Shown: one piece after another, positions 1 through 10,610 of the stretch
Position numbering within the stretch: the stretch's first letter is position 1
Layout: each line of letters opens with the position of its first letter
Source: Spirometra erinaceieuropaei
Taxonomy: Eukaryota; Platyhelminthes; Cestoda; Diphyllobothriidea; Diphyllobothriidae
Reading direction: 5' to 3'
Length of the DNA: 64,000 nucleotides
Assembly (NCBI GenBank): GCA_902702965.1
Contig: CACRXP010000020.1
Span: 971,538 to 1,035,537, forward strand
Notes under the pieces: model-generated
The model's input: only the letters and a program-made list of their open reading frames with translations
What the model was told of the DNA's origin: nothing
Database searches by the model: none
Made by a program: the position numbers and the translations under genes

Positions 1-150
1 TGATCCCGGTGTCACGACGGAGTCAAGAAGACCAGAGGTGGCGGAGGGCGCGGATGGATGGCGCGGCCGGGCCCGCACCTGGGCGTACCGCTTCACCTAC
101 CCTCGTCCAAAGCGGACAGTTGACCAGGATTTTATCCAACAACAACAATG
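1..150. repeat. Dispersed repeat R5, partial copy at window edge
   Basis: The first 150 bases match segments near 31430-31590 and 43378-43530. All three share the phrases GTGTCACGACRGAGTCAAGA, CGGCGCGGCCGG or a close variant, and TGACCAGGATTTT followed by CAACAACA. The copy is cut by the window start, and similarity fades after about position 150. The family is unclassified and no coding frame is shared between copies. Confidence 0.6.
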
Positions 151-900
151 GGAGGTAGGAGAGATCTCAGTTGGCACAATATGAACCGACAACTGGGGCA
201 GCCATCGCACCCCGAATGTTGGCATTTGTTATGGTGCGCATTCCGATAACGCCTGCTAGAATCTGATATGGCCCCAGTGTTCGTCCAGCGCATCTACCGC
301 GTGACCTGTTTTAGGGTCACTACCCATCCACTACCCTTCTCACCACTGTGCTAATTGGCCACGCGTCATGTCGGTTGAGATCCCCGGGGGGGGGTTAGGT
401 CACAGGGGGCTGGCGTGCCCCGATATGACCTAGTTGTGGGACGAAAATGACCCTTTCCCCATTGATCTGGGACTGAGGCTTTAAGCCAACACGGCAGTCG
501 CATGGCGCCTATCAATCAATGATTGATAAACTTTTACCGAGAAAGACAAGAATGGCTATCTTTGGCTCCTCTGCTATCAGCACCCAGTGCCATCCCGGGT
601 CCGGACTGAGCACGTACGCGTATGTAAACTCGGTCCAGTTGGACATCGATTGCGCACTCACCAATGAACTAGCCATAACTGACTGACTAAACCATTTTGT
701 CATACCATCTCAGGCTGTTTGGGACGCTGATCTTCAATCGAACGTCATTTCGGTAGTCCGCATAAAATTGCATTCGAGCCTTTAGGTAGTGCCTGTATTC
801 GATGGGGTGAATTAATCCGTGCATGTAACCTACTAATTGCCTGTTAGCAACTTGTAAATATTCCGTGGTTATATTACCGGAGATGATAGATTTAATCTCC
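151..900. other. No gene seen
   Basis: Nothing here is recognisable on either strand. There is a G run near 386 and no reading frame of note. Confidence 0.5.
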
Positions 901-944
901 CATGTTCATGTCAACTTTCGGAAGGCTTGACGCAAGGAAGTCAC

Positions 945-1600
945 TCCATGAGGAAGGTAGGATAGGCTACCAGCTCAGACCACCTCCATGTGCATTTACT
1001 TCTTTACTCGCACCTTTAGAGCAGGTTACATTGGTCGTACGAGTCGGCGCCCATCCACAACAACATGAAAACACCTGTCGACATGGCTGAGGAAGGCTGA
1101 AATTAAGAGTATACATAGCTCCATTCTCGCACACATGGTTGGTCGTGTGGATGCCAACGAAGTCTTCCGTGCTATGTACAAGGTCCAACCTAACTACCTA
1201 AGCAACGAGGTCAGTGCCTACTAGCAACAGCAGAAGCGACTGCCATCAGGCTACAGAGGTCGATCCTGTGAACGCAGAAGAACCTCTTGAACGCTCCGCG
1301 TCTACCGTGGCCAAGGATCAATTAACTGTATGCATGTCTCCGCGTCCCTGTCCTTCCCCCCCTTGTGACATGGCCCTACGTAACCCTCACTGTCACTGAC
1401 TCCCTCTTCACCTCTCCCCCCCCCACCCCTTCCATTCAGATACCCCATCTGGAGAAAAGACGAACCTTAGTCGATTGCCTTATAGTTAACACGATTCAGT
1501 TTGTAAAGGCCAGGTGAGAATTTATCAAAAGCATGCGTATGTTCGCCAAATGCTCTTCTGAAGTGTTCCATGGGAATTTTCGCGACTTTAAAACGGTCCA
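945..1600 (+). pseudogene. Penelope-like element, lineage c, copy 1 (3' part, degenerate)
   Basis: This is a decayed GIY-YIG endonuclease C-terminus plus 3' tail of a Penelope-like retroelement. The frame at about 1022-1080 reads GYIGRTSRR, the YIG half of the GIY-YIG domain, and then meets a stop. Further on (about 1225-1260) a shifted frame gives LLATAEATAIRL, which holds the likely catalytic glutamate and recurs in the copies at 2.7, 33.8 and 37.1 kb. A C-rich stretch and a tail with a damaged hammerhead-like motif follow. Several frameshifts and stops make it non-functional. It lies directly upstream of a second partial tail and a minus-strand copy, so three copies are nested within about 2 kb. 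Confidence 0.75.
1508..1566 (+). ncRNA. Hammerhead ribozyme-like motif, damaged (PLE-c copy 1)
   Basis: Order of parts: GGC (1508-1510), degenerate core CAGGTGA in place of CTGAYGA, stem II region to 1526, AAAA in place of GAAA, hairpin GCAT-gcgt-ATGT at 1531-1542, TC at 1543-1544, then GCC at 1545-1547 pairing with the first GGC. The core is mutated, so cleavage is unlikely. It is recognised by homology to the better copies at 34068 and 37314. Confidence 0.5.
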
Positions 1601-1859
1601 AGTTAGCATTATAGTTTCAAGGTGCAGTCACTAGTTGCTTTTGTCGTACATTCATCAAGTTTTGTCACTGGACGTTCGTCACGCCTGAAAAGATGGCCCT
1701 GAAGAAGCGACAGTGAGTTGTCATTAAAAAGACATCAGCTGCTTCGTTCTGTGAGGCTTTGGATCATACAGGATCTGCCATGCTCTCTAAAAATGCCACA
1801 TTCCGCAGAGGAGAAAGGACTGCGTCATCTTCGCCGATAAGTCACGGGATGTATGGCTC
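1601..1859. other. Short unannotated spacer between PLE-c copies
   Basis: No motif or frame is recognised. The segment separates two PLE-c tails. Confidence 0.4.
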
Positions 1860-2110
1860 GAGCTGCCGACGGCAGCTAGGGGCTCGACCGACTGCCAAGG
1901 GAAAGGAGCCACCTACTGCCTCCTCCCCCGCCCCCCCGCCCTTATTCACACACCTCGCTTGCATGAAAAGACGAACCGTAATCTACCTCTCTTGTCGCTC
2001 ACGCGCTTTACTTTGTAACTCGTTCCTGATGAGAATTTATCCAAAGCACACGTATGCTCGTCAGATGCTCTTTTAAATTGCTCCTTGGGAATTTTTGCAA
2101 CCTTAAAAGA
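1860..2110 (+). repeat. Penelope-like element, lineage c, copy 2 (tail only)
   Basis: Only the non-coding 3' tail remains: a C-rich tract near 1921-1945, a segment beginning CGCTTGCATGAAAAGACGA, and the hammerhead-like segment near 2020-2075. The same order is seen in reverse at 2385-2560. No endonuclease frame is visible upstream, so the copy is strongly 5'-truncated, as is common for target-primed retroelements. Confidence 0.6.
2023..2064 (+). ncRNA. Hammerhead ribozyme-like motif, partial (PLE-c copy 2)
   Basis: It has an intact CTGATGA core at 2026-2032, stem II region to 2041, CAAA in place of GAAA at 2042-2045, helix III GCACACGTATGC at 2046-2057, and the cleavage dinucleotide TC at 2058-2059. 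The outer stem GGC:GCC is lost, so it is probably inactive. It is useful because it keeps the T version of the variable core position, where other copies have C. Confidence 0.5.
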
Positions 2111-2384
2111 GATAAACGTTGGAAACTGGAGTACATACTAGACTGCACGTGAGGACGCTGGGTGGCTCACTAGCGAGTCGCATCTCTTACAATGGCGTCT
2201 TCCGCTGCTGTAGATCGGTAAAAAAATGGTGTGTAAGAATCCAGCTAGTACCCGCGCTAGAAGTACGGTAAGTCAGATAATATTCTTAAACAGGCTGAGG
2301 GCGTTACATCTATCCCATTCATACTTGATATCCGTACAAGTGAAATCACATTTACTCAGAAGTATGCAGGAAAATTCATTTATT

Positions 2385-2985
2385 TTAGAGTTGCGAAAAT
2401 TCCCATGTAGCACTTCAGAAGACCGTTTGGCAAGCATACACGTGCTGTCGATCAATTCTCATCGGGCCAGTGCATTTATATGGGAACGAGGTACAAAGTA
2501 AAGCGTGTGAGTGATTAGAGAAATCGATTACGGCTCGTCTTTTCATGCAAGCGAGGTGTTAATAAGGGGGGGGGGGAGGGAGGGAGGAGGCCGTAAGCAG
2601 CAGTGAGGCTTACGTAGAGCCAGGTCACAAGGGGGAGGGGGGGGGACAGGGGCGCGGAGACATGCCTCCAGTTAATCGATTTTTGGCCACGGTAGACGCG
2701 AAGAGTGCAAGAGGTTTTTCTGCACACACAGGATCGGCCTCTAGCCTGATGGCAGTCGCTTCGGCTGTTGCTAGTAGGCGCTGACCCAGTCGTTTAAGAT
2801 GTTTAGTTGGGGCCTTGTAAATCACAAGGAAGGCTTCGTTAGGATCCACGCGATGCCCAGAATCAATCATGTGTGCGGGGATGGAGCTGTACATGTTCTT
2901 AACTTTACCCTTCCTCGATCATGCCGGCAGGCGTTCCCGTATTATTGTGAATTAGCGCCGACTCGCACGACCGATATTGCAATTA
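2385..2985 (-). pseudogene. Penelope-like element, lineage c, copy 3 (3' part)
   Basis: On the minus strand the frame reads NIGRASRR, a stop, then TIIRERLPA. After a shift it gives IDSGHRVDPNEAFLVIYK and LLATAEATAIRL, the C-terminal half of a GIY-YIG domain with the Glu-containing helix. The longest open stretch is 2894-2625. The tail carries G-rich tracts at 2568-2590 and 2635-2645 and then a well-paired hammerhead-like motif. It is convergent with copy 2, so the two tails form an inverted pair with short spacing. Confidence 0.8.
2402..2484 (-). ncRNA. Hammerhead ribozyme-like motif with long outer stem (PLE-c copy 3)
   Basis: Reading the minus strand, the outer helix I can form three blocks: CCCAT (2484-2480) with ATGGG (2406-2402), GCACT (2473-2469) with AGTGC (2414-2410), and GGC (2468-2466) with GCC (2431-2429). 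These are separated by internal loops. The core is CCGATGA (2465-2459) where CTGATGA is expected. Stem II is GAATTGATC, the second core block is GACA in place of GAAA, helix III lies at 2445-2434, and the cleavage pair is TT. The helices are conserved while two core bases are changed, so it is a decayed ribozyme. Confidence 0.6.
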
Positions 2986-4765
2986 GTTCATGCTTGATGG
3001 TGTGGAGTAATTCAGTCTCAAATTTGTTTTGAAAGAAGACCTGCTTTTTGCCCTTACTCACGGCTTCCAAATTGTCTTGTGCGTCTGTTCTTCCTGAACA
3101 ATAAACCCTAATATTACCGCGAGGAGGCCCTTTGGGGTGCCCTTTGAGATGCTGCAGATTCCTTTTTTAGCCATTATGGGGCCGGAGGAATACTCAGCTA
3201 GTTCAGTCTTACACTTTGACTCTTCGAAGCTAGTTTTCGTCATCACAACATGAAAAGAAGACGCAGGTTCAATTAAGCGACTGTACGAAACGAATTTTTC
3301 ATACATATATGCTCGGTTCTATGAGGGAATCTCTAAAAGCACCAAGAAAAACAGTAGGTTAAATGCACGATGTTTAAGTAGTGTTTAACTCCCATAATTA
3401 CTTTAAGCACATAAGTCGAAGGATTCTCAATCAAAATCCAACCAGCAAAACACCAGGCACTAATATGAGCTCATTAGTTGTGTAGATAAAACACTTGTGA
3501 GAGTACTTAATTATACGTACTCAAAATCGTAAGCCTTCACACTCGAAAGCATGTCGAAAAATTTCCCCAATTATCTCTTGATTTTTGGCTGGTGTCCGTT
3601 AATCCCCTTAAACTACATTTAAAAAACAGCCAGATTAACCACTTTAAAAATGTGTTTACTGTCAGCATCTTTTCATGAATACGAGAGTTGGGCATAAAAA
3701 TATTCTTTGACGACGATTCTTGCACTCTTCAAACGCTCCTTTAAATGTCCTGACAAAACGCAAAACGAAGCACCATATGGGCTGGCGAGGTCACTTAAAA
3801 CATAGTGAAGGTGGACAGACTGTATATCCGACGTTAAATAGGTAAAATTCCTTGGACTAAACAGTACTCTGAAATCGAGCTCGTCTTGCATCATCTCTCT
3901 CCCCGCCCCCTCTCCCTCCCTTTCTCTCTCTCTCTCTCTCTCCATCTCCCCGTCCCCTGTCCCAACCTCAACTGTGGTGTCTCCCGCAATACCTCCTGTT
4001 GCCTCTCATATGGCAGCATTCAGTGCTCGGCGCTAGGACTTCTCACTTGCACGATCTGCTTGTCCCATTTTGGCTGAAGTCGGACATTTCAGCCCGCTGG
4101 TGCAGCATTCAGCGTCAGCTCTGCCCTTGACCCGATGTCTGTTTACCCGGCAGATGCGAACTACATCTTTATTTCACCTCGTCCCTGAGACTGGTGGGCC
4201 TTCTTCACATGCGAAGGTGGTTAATGGCATTGAACTGTAAACAGTCCGGTAAGTACGGTTCGTGAGAGACCGCTCGGCGGCAGTCCATTTACGAGGACCC
4301 TTTGCCTCCCAGTAGCAATGAAAAATCGACGATTGCTTAGGGCTCACAGCATGGACACAAGAAAGCACAAATAACACTAGCCACAACGGTAACTCCTTAT
4401 ATCTGGACATTGCTTGGTGGCGATTTATATCGAGGGCAGAACAAAAGACTGGTTTGGCCGAAGGAAGATTCGGGCATCTGGCAGAATAATTTGTTAATCG
4501 GAGCTTTCCGATTGGTCCATCTGCGGCGACATACGAAAGGCATGTTAAGGAACGGAATGAGAGCACTTGCCAATCAGCCGCGCCTCGCGCCTCTGCGACT
4601 GGCTGTCTCGACCTTGATGTCACCCGCCAATCATGCCGCAGGGCTGAGGCCTTCAGGCTAGCCGTGCACGAATGCTCGTGTTCAGCTGTGTGGCTTGCCT
4701 GAATTCTTGTAAAAATACTTTACCTTTCACGAGCTTGTTCAAGCGCCTAAGAACGAAAGTTGGCT
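2986..4765. other. No gene recognised
   Basis: About 1.8 kb without a recognisable coding region. A 149-codon minus frame at 4623-4174 has no visible domain and is treated as chance. The only clear local feature is the CT microsatellite at 3915-3943. Confidence 0.5.
3915..3943. repeat. (CT)n microsatellite
   Basis: A pyrimidine tract of CT dinucleotides, with C-rich flanks on both sides. Confidence 0.9.
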
Positions 4766-4769
4766 GCTC

Positions 4770-5130
4770 GACAACGGTCGGGTGAAGGACGCTAAACACA
4801 CACGACCGGCTGGAGGTGCCTGTCTTACGGGAAAGTTGGTAAGAGGGGTTTTGCGTGCGGGGCCTATGTATGCATAAAGGAATGGCAAAATAAGTATGGA
4901 TAATTGGTAAATTGGTTTTTCGGGCGGAAAAGCTTTAATGCATTGACATATAGTAACCGAAATAAGGCAGGACAATTAAAAAAAGTAAACATTAAGTGCC
5001 CACAACGATCGCTTCTCAACTCTCTGAGCTGAGCTCATTATAGATAATGCCCCAGATCGTCTACAACAGACGACCCAACCTTGCACGATGAAACACCAAA
5101 CCGACATAATCGCGTCGGACTAAAACCCAC
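4770..5130 (-). repeat. Dispersed repeat R4, copy 1
   Basis: This segment matches 44868-45226 in reverse orientation over most of its length. Shared phrases include GGTTTTAGTCCGACRCGATT, TTTGGTGTTTCAT and TGCATACATAG. Both copies can be read as a peptide beginning MSCLISV and containing IYQLSILILPFLYAY. The two peptides differ at many sites, so this may just reflect DNA similarity. One end contains a CCCGCCCGCAAAA-like phrase recalling the right module of family M. Confidence 0.7.
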
Positions 5131-5189
5131 TTAAATAGGTATAGTATGTAATCTTTGTATGCCACAGAGGCTTGGGGTCCTTCATCCGA

Positions 5190-5506
5190 TCCTTACCGGC
5201 TGCTCAGCTTTGTTCCTCGGAGTGTGAAGGCTCTGAAACTAGGGAACAGACAGACAACCGCAGACCGTAAAGCAACTAATGAGTGGAGTGAGAGGCGAAT
5301 TAACGCGAATGGAAGATAGTAGTTCTTGCCAATAGAAGCGAAGAGACGAGTCCCAGGAAGCAGTGTTGAAGAAGGAGACACGATCGCTGGGACAAGAGGT
5401 TTATTAGCCTGACGTTTCGGATTCCTGCTGGAACCAATCATCAGAGAAGGAATCCGAAGCGTTAGGCTAATAAAGCTCTTGTCCCAGCGATCGTGTCTCC
5501 TTCTTC
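5190..5506 (-). pseudogene. Penelope-like element, lineage d, 3' end with terminal hairpin
   Basis: The minus strand at 5441-5370 reads GSSRNPKRQANKPLVPAIVS, matching the tail of the longer lineage d copy at 13.5 kb (GSGRNPKRQ). Positions 5378-5432 are followed by a 16-base spacer and then an inverted copy at 5449-5506, giving a hairpin with arms of about 55 bases. This resembles PLE copies that end in inverted partial duplicates of their own 3' ends. No endonuclease domain is included. Confidence 0.6.
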
Positions 5507-5938
5507 AAGATAGCAGTCCTTCCGAGTCTATTCATTTTTGTTCTCACAGATGGGACACGAGGCACTACGTGAACACAGTGTCAGGTGTAAGTAACTTCTG
5601 ACAGAAGGTCGTTCCTGGTAGTGTAGTTGTTTCTTTAGCTAACAACGGAGACCAGCTACTCCGTTTGGCTTTAGAAAGAATACCCAGTCTATAGATAGAA
5701 GGACCGGCAATAAAGTATCGACCTAAAGTTCGGCCATTCTGGCTGTTCAGTTGTATTTATGCGTGAAAGTACTTGTCTCAGTTTTCGGCCGTGGTCGTGT
5801 CTCATGACTTAGGAGCACAGGAATAGTGGTGGTGCCGCTGTTGCGTTAAACCCCTTTCTTCCTTCGAAGCATCTTTACCGGGTTTAATCGCGTCTTCTGT
5901 TGCTCTGTGACTTTTCTTTGGGGAGATCCGTGGGTCCA
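5507..5938. other. No gene recognised
   Basis: No motif or convincing frame is seen between the PLE-d hairpin and SINE copy S1. Confidence 0.4.
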
Positions 5939-6412
5939 ACTGAGGGAGACTGGAATGGCCATTTCTGGCTAACTAGCCGTCGTCCGCCAGTCACACCCAA
6001 TCCCGAAGTGTGAAGCACCTGAGGCTCGATCCCGCGATCTGTTAGTTAGAAGTCCAACGTCTCCAACCACTGAACCATGGGCTCGTTGTCCTGTTGGTTC
6101 CGATCAGGAATGTACAGTGGTAGAGAGGCTTTCACCGATCGTTCTTACGGAACTCACTCGTCCCATTTTGCCTTACGGGCTTTTTCTCGGACCCCAGGTG
6201 TTCCACATTTCGGGGTCGAGTATGATTGGCTGACGACGGCTAATAAGCCAGAAATGGCCGTTCCAAACTCATTTGTCTTTGTCGGTAATAACATCCCGCC
6301 TATCTCATGCGCCGCTATGCGACTGCTGGTTGGGCTCGAGAGAGAGCCCGTAAGGCACAACGGGACAAGTGAGTTCCGGAAGAACGATCGGTGAGCACCC
6401 CTCTACCATTGT
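5939..6412. repeat. tRNA-derived SINE S1, inverted composite
   Basis: The left part (5939-6187) is the tRNA-like module in minus orientation; the right part (6188-6412) runs plus and lacks the tRNA body. The phrases GGCCATTTCTGGCT and its complement, and the ends with CCGATCGTTC, occur on both arms, so the unit can fold back on itself. Other family copies lie at 10.6, 17.8, 18.2, 28.3, 42.1, 48.9 and 54.6 kb. Confidence 0.75.
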
Positions 6413-7060
6413 GCTCCGACTACTTCTGTGGAGACGGTGTGCACTATTTTCAGTGACTTAATTGAAAATGCACCAGCACTGTTATTCCATCATTAAAAGA
6501 ACCCCGAGAGGCTAGGACTTTTGTGCTGAATCTTGCAGTTCATGTAACGTTGATCGATACGTCTTAACATGATTATTAATTGAAAGATTACTATGACAGT
6601 GTTCAAATATCACATCCTGAAATGCAGTCTCCGATCACGTCATGCACCACGACATGTTAGCATTTTATCATTTAATAATTACCTGAAGATTATCCTCCTC
6701 TTTATATGTTCTCCGGTCATAAAACTTCTCGGTTTGTCCGTTTCCGGGGGGAGCTTTTGGAAAATAGAGAGGGTCTGCTATGACTGGGTGCATTGAATGT
6801 CGGGGGAGAGAGCACAACGGACCATGCAATCGATGAGAACATAGTATCCAACGTTTGCTAAGGTGTGATCATCTTCCGGTCGGTCTATCCTTAATTCTGG
6901 AGCAAGCCTTCAGGTAAACGTTATTTTCTGAAGTATCTGCCTAATCTTCTATAAAGTGACCTAAATTTTTGCAGTGATTAAATCTCACAACCAAACTTGC
7001 AATATTTGGAAGTAGAAGTGTAGTGAAGGCCTTCAGTCACCGTAACGTGCGTTTGGGCTT
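6413..7060. other. No gene recognised
   Basis: AT-rich spacer with no motif seen on either strand. Confidence 0.4.
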
Positions 7061-7061
7061 A

Positions 7062-7949
7062 CAGTAGGTGCGCTATCTCATGAAATGCTAACCGAAATTC
7101 TGAAATGAGTTTTGTTTCGAAAAGACTTCTTAAGTAGTGTTTTAAAATAAATACCATGCAGCATAATTCTACAAAGATTTAGTTACCTCGAGATACCGGC
7201 TTTAAAACGAACTTCTTTCCGGCCGCAGGCCAAATCGACATTTTATAGAAAATGTCTACTTAAGTAGCACGGTTTTTTCTAATTACTTTTCCGGGTCTTT
7301 AAAAATTCAATTATATTTCTGGGAAGGCATGCATAAAAGCATGAATTCTTTTACTCTTCCGGTAGAAAATTGCGTCCCCTTCCAATTTTATACTCGAAGA
7401 AAGGAGATAATTCTGTTTTTTTAAAAAGGCTTCTAATCATGCGATTTTGTAAGACCGTGAAAGGCCCCTTCATGAAACACCGCGTCTCTGCATTTACTAC
7501 TGTTGCTTGTAAAATTAACAATATCGCTCACATCCACTGTTAAATTTTATGAAACCCATATGGCCTCCTGTTAATACCGTAGAGAAGTGTAGGGTTTCCC
7601 GTACGCAGAAAATACAAGTACAACGGCGGGTCGGGTTCAAAATCATTCGGCAATGAGTAAAAGGATGAATATTTTATGCATGTTTTCCAGAAATATAATG
7701 GAATTTTTAAAGACCCCGAAAAGTAATTAGAAAAAACCGTGCTACTTAAGTAGACATGTTCTATAAAATGTCGATTTGGCCTGCGGCCGGAAAGAAGTTT
7801 GTTCTAAAGCCGGTATTTCGAGGTAACTAAATCATCGTAGAATTATGCTGCATGATGGTTAATTTTAAAACACTTCTTAAGAAGTCTTTTCGAAACGAAA
7901 ACTCATTTCAGAATTTCGGTTAACATTTCATGAGTTAGCACACCTACTG
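7062..7949. mobile_element. Fold-back element FB1 (complete, TA flanked)
   Basis: An 888-base near-palindrome. It begins CAGTAGGTG and ends CACCTACTG, and each side is bounded by TA (7060-7061 and 7950-7951). The arms remain complementary for some 300-400 bases, for example TCGACATTTTATAGAA on the left and its complement near 7760. No transposase frame is present, so it is a non-autonomous element. TA duplication with CAG-starting inverted repeats fits Tc1/mariner-type mobilisation; this is inference. Confidence 0.85.
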
Positions 7950-9190
7950 TACATCGCGACCTGGCAGTGTGTATTATGCATTCTTGCTGCCACCACGTCC
8001 TCCCCTCTTTGGCACCAAAACTCCTCTTCGCCGTACTTCTCCCACCCCGCCCCATCTCGGGGCTCGCCCCCCCCCAACCTCAGCGCAAACGCTTACATCC
8101 CGGCATCCACACTGGGGGGGGGGGGGGGGTACTTCTGCGTGTCCAAAATGAAGGCCGCTACTGGTGATCGTATCCCCGCAACACCGCAGCAGGACGTCCC
8201 CGGTGGGAACGGAAGGTCTGTTTTCGTGAAAAAGAAACTCTGCGGGCGAATAACTATTCCCGGCGGTCGGGCTTTTGGGGCCTAGATGCTGCCAAGCGGG
8301 ACTAAACGCGCCGGGTAGCGACAGGGGACTAACGCAGCAGTGTGAAAGGATGGACAGTCTTGGCCGTGATCATTGGACGTTGCACCCAGCGCATCCTCAC
8401 ATCCTCCCTCCCCCAAGGGGATGAATTTCGTCCACGGCAGGAACGGGGACGGTGGAGGAACTAATCTAAAAAGCGATCCTATCCTTTCAGTGAAACACCT
8501 GTTTCCAATTGTGTTCGCCGTCTTTGCTTAAATGCTCAATTTGCGACAGTGATTCTGACAAAAGCCTGCGCAAAAATACGTCACTGCGGTTCGAATGGTC
8601 AGACAATCATGGGCGCAATTCCAAGTTGAACGTTAATCAACGTTGTTCCGCGAGTAAAGGGTGGAGGGAGGGGGTGAGATGGAAAGTTGTGTTGTTTGTC
8701 TGTCAAGTGACGAGCTCGCCGAAGGGGACGAATTGAGTCATCGTGGCCGAACGAGGCCAGGCCTGCAGTGGTGGTTTAATCGCTTCAGGATGCTCGTAAA
8801 CACTGTAGGTAAACTTTAAGTGCAGTCACACTTCCGCAGTTGGAGCAAAAATAATGGACAGTCCTGTCGAGCAGCTACCTGCACTCTGACATCAGAGATG
8901 GTTTATCCTTTTTCTCGTGGTTATACAAGGCTAGATTTTTAAAATTAGGGCTGCCAAGGCGAGATGTGGTTCGAAACTTTGGAAATGCATGGTTCATCCC
9001 CATCCATTGAAGCGTGCAGAAATTCGTTCGACTGTTTTATTTGTAAATCTAACCCATCACAATTGAACTACACGTTTTCTTCGAAGCTGTGTAATGCCAT
9101 TTGACCGTATAATGGCGTCCAAAGTTTCTTGAAGTAATTGAAATATAAAGGCTCAATACTGTTCTTCCCGGTGTGCGTCATTCGAAAATG
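7950..9190. other. No gene recognised
   Basis: Contains C-rich and G-rich tracts (8065-8075, 8112-8129). No domain is recognisable in any frame. Confidence 0.4.
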
Positions 9191-9520
9191 GGCCAGATGT
9201 GGTTATGTGGCCCCACCTGAAGAAAACAAACCACAGCCACCTGCAATACGGGACCAGTGGTAATAGGGGGTTTTTACAGGTGGGGCCGGGGACCGGACAG
9301 GCGACGAGGTCAGGTAATGGTATGCAAAAGAAAAGCTATTGGAATGTGCGGTTGTGCTTTGAGTGGTTGAGGAATAGTTGCCATAACCCCTAACTCTAAC
9401 CCCTATCCCTAATCCTGACCCCCAACCATAACCTCATTCTATCCCCTAAGCCCAACCTCTAAGCCCAACCCCTAACCTTAAAGCCTAACTGCAACCCCAA
9501 CAGTATTGTTTCCATCAGGT
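9191..9520 (-). mobile_element. Family M element M1 with telomere-like core, one end missing
   Basis: It starts with AGATGTGGTTATGTGGCCCC and the CCACCTG module, and continues through GGTGGGGCCGGGGACC and GAGTGGTTGAG. A core of degenerate CCCTAA units lies at 9384-9495, followed by ATTGTTTCCATCAGGT. The inverted repeat expected at the right end is absent, so the copy is truncated. Orientation is given relative to copies whose core reads TTAGGG. Confidence 0.8.
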
Positions 9521-9639
9521 CTGTCAATCTATATTTGAATCATGGTGTCCGTCAAGACGCGTAACGTTAAGTTTGTACTAGAAGTCATTGCTGCAAGATC
9601 AGTAAGTTAGGCTTTGAATCCAGGGTTACCGGGACGTGT

Positions 9640-9715
9640 TTTTGGGTCATGGTTGGCTGATGAAGGCTAATAAGTCAGAAGTGTTCATTCCAGTTTCTCT
9701 GTTCCAGCTGACATG
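9640..9715 (+). repeat. SINE fragment
   Basis: Degenerate match to the downstream part of the tRNA-derived SINE: GGTTGGCTGATGAAGGCTAA, then TCATTCCAGTTTCTCT. Neither the tRNA-like module nor the terminal part is seen. Confidence 0.45.
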
Positions 9716-10609
9716 CCTGAGACCGTCTGCGAGTGCTCGCAGTTTGGACTCTATAACAGATCCAAATTGATGTGTGCGTCCTACCACCAAATCGTCAATT
9801 CGTTACTTTCCAGCTAACTGAAATCTTACCAAATTTAATATGAAACATTTATGCATAGTCTGACAACTGTACAATGCGTTTATTAGTATTTAATATTTGG
9901 TGTTAACACTCGGAATACTTCGTTTATATGTACATGTTCGATAATTCTTCTGTAGCTGTTTGATGTTTCGTTTTCTAAATTTTTGATATGCTTCCCTTGC
10001 TTGTAACAAATGGGGAGTTTAAAGCTGCAACACCTATATTTGTCTTAAATAAAGTGGAATGAACTAAACTGAACGAAACCAGCCACGGGTCCTCGATCAG
10101 GACTGCAGCTGTTGGATTTAATACTTGTTTTTTTCATCTGTAGTTGGAATGACAACTCTGTCATCTATGTTCCATTCTCGTATGTTTCACAGACTTTACC
10201 AGCAAGGTTGATTCCAATCTTCTGCACTCCACGGCGTTACTCCTGTATAACAGCAAGTCACAGCCCAGCTCGGTTCGAAGTTTGTGAAAAATAGTGGGAA
10301 GGACGCTTTCTCTTGTGCCATTGGCGGTATCTATTTGGATAGTGTCTCCTCGTCAACACCGGCCTACTTTGCTTGTCCAGGCAATTCGGCTATTTGACAA
10401 AGTTCAAAAGGGCAGTATAAAAAGGGTTGTAAAACGCCCGGGCAGGCAGTTCCGACGCAGATTTAGGTCATCAGCCTTCTATTTTTAGAACCTAACTGGA
10501 CTGAGGACGCCGTGATTCAGTCTGCTTTCCTGACAAACATTCAGTTTTCTTCTTCACAAGTTGGAGGTGAGTTGTTAAAACTGACTTGGAGCTGTGGACT
10601 GTCTGGGTT
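9716..10609. other. No gene recognised
   Basis: No recognisable frames or motifs. Confidence 0.4.
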
Positions 10610-10610
10610 C

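Noticed and set aside
4174..4623. 149-codon minus-strand frame
   Set aside because: No recognisable domain, no homologous copy in the window, and composition unlike the one credible gene.
5390..5446. CTGATGA ... GAAACGTC in the PLE-d tail as a second hammerhead
   Set aside because: The two core blocks and a good stem between them are present on the minus strand, but I find no partner for the CGTC helix or an outer helix with a cleavage dinucleotide.
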